Below, one piece after another: positions 5,749 through 6,535 of a stretch of DNA of 6,535 bases (positions within the stretch are counted from its first letter, which is position 1; the number at the start of each line of letters is the position of its first letter). The DNA is from Zoogloeaceae bacterium. GTDB lineage: Bacteria; Pseudomonadota; Gammaproteobacteria; Burkholderiales; Rhodocyclaceae. Both the position numbers and the translations under genes were made by a program. Under the pieces are notes generated by a model. That model was given only the letters and a program-made list of their open reading frames with translations. It did no database searches and had not been told where the DNA came from. The stretch lies in the NCBI GenBank assembly GCA_031274855.1, contig JAISPO010000007.1, positions 1 to 6,535 of the forward strand, read 5' to 3'.

Positions 5749-6535
5749 ATGTCGCAATTTTCCGATCCCGCTTCCGCTGTAACGACGGAGGCCAAAAGTC
5801 CCATTCAGGTCATCGAGCGCATGATGAAGCTGCTTGATGTGCTTTCTTATTACCACGATCCGGTCGGGCTCAAGCAACTGGCGCTGGAAACCGGCCTGCA
5901 TCCCTCCACGGCTCATCGCATTTTGGCGGCGATGGCGGCGTCGGGGTTTGCCGAGCGTAACGATCCGGGCACTTACCGTCTCGGCATCCGCTTGCTGGAG
6001 CTGGGCAATCTGGTCAAGTCGCGCATCAACATCCGCGAATCGGCCATGCCGCAAATGCAGGCGCTGCACGAGAAGATCGGCGAAAGCGTCAATCTCGGCG
6101 TGCGGCAGGGCGACGAGATCGTCTACGTCGAGCGCACCTCGAGCGGCCGCTCGTCGGTGCGGGTTGTGCATCTGGTCGGCGCCCGCGCGCCGCTGCATGT
6201 CACATCAGCCGGTAAGCTCTATCTGGCCGAATGCAGCCGGGACGAATTGCGCGAATACGCCCGCCGCACCGGCCTGCCGGGCCTGACGCCGACTTCCATC
6301 ACAACGCTGCCGGCGCTCGAAAAAGAAGTCGAGCGCGTGCGCCGCCACGGCGTTTCCTACGACAATGAAGAAATCGAACAGGGCTTGCGCTGCGTGGCCG
6401 CGCCGATACGCGACGACACCGGCGCGCTGGTGGCGGGCCTGTCCGTCTCGGCCCCCGCTGAACGCTACAACCCGAACTGGGCCACTTTACTGAAAGCCAC
6501 CGCCGAAGCAATCTCGGCGGCTATCGGGCATCAGG
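5749..6535 (+). CDS. IclR-family transcriptional regulator, 3' end cut by the window
   Basis: The 262 visible residues are almost a full IclR protein (usually about 250-270), and no stop is reached before the window ends. An N-terminal winged helix-turn-helix occupies about 18-80 (VIERMMKLLDVLS, recognition helix HPSTAHRILAAM at 51-62, wing ending in TYRLGIRLLELG). The effector-binding domain follows (about 95-262) with ESVNLGVRQGDEIVYVER, APLHVTSAGKLYLA (147-160) and the family signature region YDNEEIEQGLRCVAAPI (204-220), then GALVAGLSVSAP. Such dimers bind small aromatic or organic acid effectors and control catabolic or transport genes; the ligand and targets are unknown, as any adjacent target operon would be downstream. 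The ATG at 5749 has only a weak purine-rich GAAAAG just before it; the Met codons at residues 25-26 would cut into the HTH. It lies 57 bp after yheS, separated by a hairpin, so probably has its own promoter. Confidence 0.9.
   Translation, partial: MSQFSDPASAVTTEAKSPIQVIERMMKLLDVLSYYHDPVGLKQLALETGLHPSTAHRILAAMAASGFAERNDPGTYRLGIRLLELGNLVKSRINIRESAMPQMQALHEKIGESVNLGVRQGDEIVYVERTSSGRSSVRVVHLVGARAPLHVTSAGKLYLAECSRDELREYARRTGLPGLTPTSITTLPALEKEVERVRRHGVSYDNEEIEQGLRCVAAPIRDDTGALVAGLSVSAPAERYNPNWATLLKATAEAISAAIGHQ

Noticed and set aside
5834..6286. Plus-strand 150-codon frame within the IclR gene
   Set aside because: It is a shifted frame of the clearly conserved IclR protein, which runs from 5749 to the window end in another frame.

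Overview
The window reads as chromosomal DNA of a Gram-negative bacterium. It is GC-rich, coding-dense, and holds lipopolysaccharide or surface-glycan genes (two family 9 glycosyltransferases and a WaaL/Wzy-type polytopic membrane protein). The protein sequences and the types of short repeat suggest a betaproteobacterium, perhaps Rhodocyclales or a relative. That placement is an inference from family resemblance, not from a marker gene.

Layout: (1) 1-990, plus strand: 3' part of a family 9 glycosyltransferase whose start lies before the window. (2) 995-2350, plus strand: O-antigen ligase/polymerase-type membrane protein, 4 bases downstream and probably in the same transcript. (3) 3370-2336, minus strand: a second family 9 glycosyltransferase, converging on the ligase with a 15-bp overlap of coding ends. 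(4) 3761-3384, minus strand: small exported coiled-coil protein, 13 bp upstream of the second glycosyltransferase and probably cotranscribed. (5) 3778-5691, plus strand: full-length ABC-F ATPase of the YheS type, divergent from the small gene with only 16 bp between start codons. (6) 5749 to the window end, plus strand: IclR-family regulator, cut just before its stop codon. No gene-free stretch exceeds 60 bp, and I see no tRNA, rRNA, CRISPR array, insertion sequence or phage gene.

How the genes fit: the first three are glycan assembly genes. The glycosyltransferases would add sugars to a lipid A-core or similar acceptor on the cytoplasmic side, and the membrane protein would join or polymerise glycan on the periplasmic side. 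YheS (ribosome-associated translation) and the IclR regulator look like neighbours with separate jobs; the regulator's targets are probably outside the window.

The most unusual content is short repeat DNA inside or at the ends of genes. A tandem pair of palindromes of the extragenic-repeat type sits in frame in the predicted linker between the two domains of the first glycosyltransferase. A degenerate 7-bp repeat (consensus near ACAGGGT) forms the 3' ends of both the second glycosyltransferase and yheS, in the coding orientation each time, and at both places it contributes to a hairpin overlapping stop codons. I found no convincing new multi-gene system; the rest is ordinary housekeeping and envelope genes.
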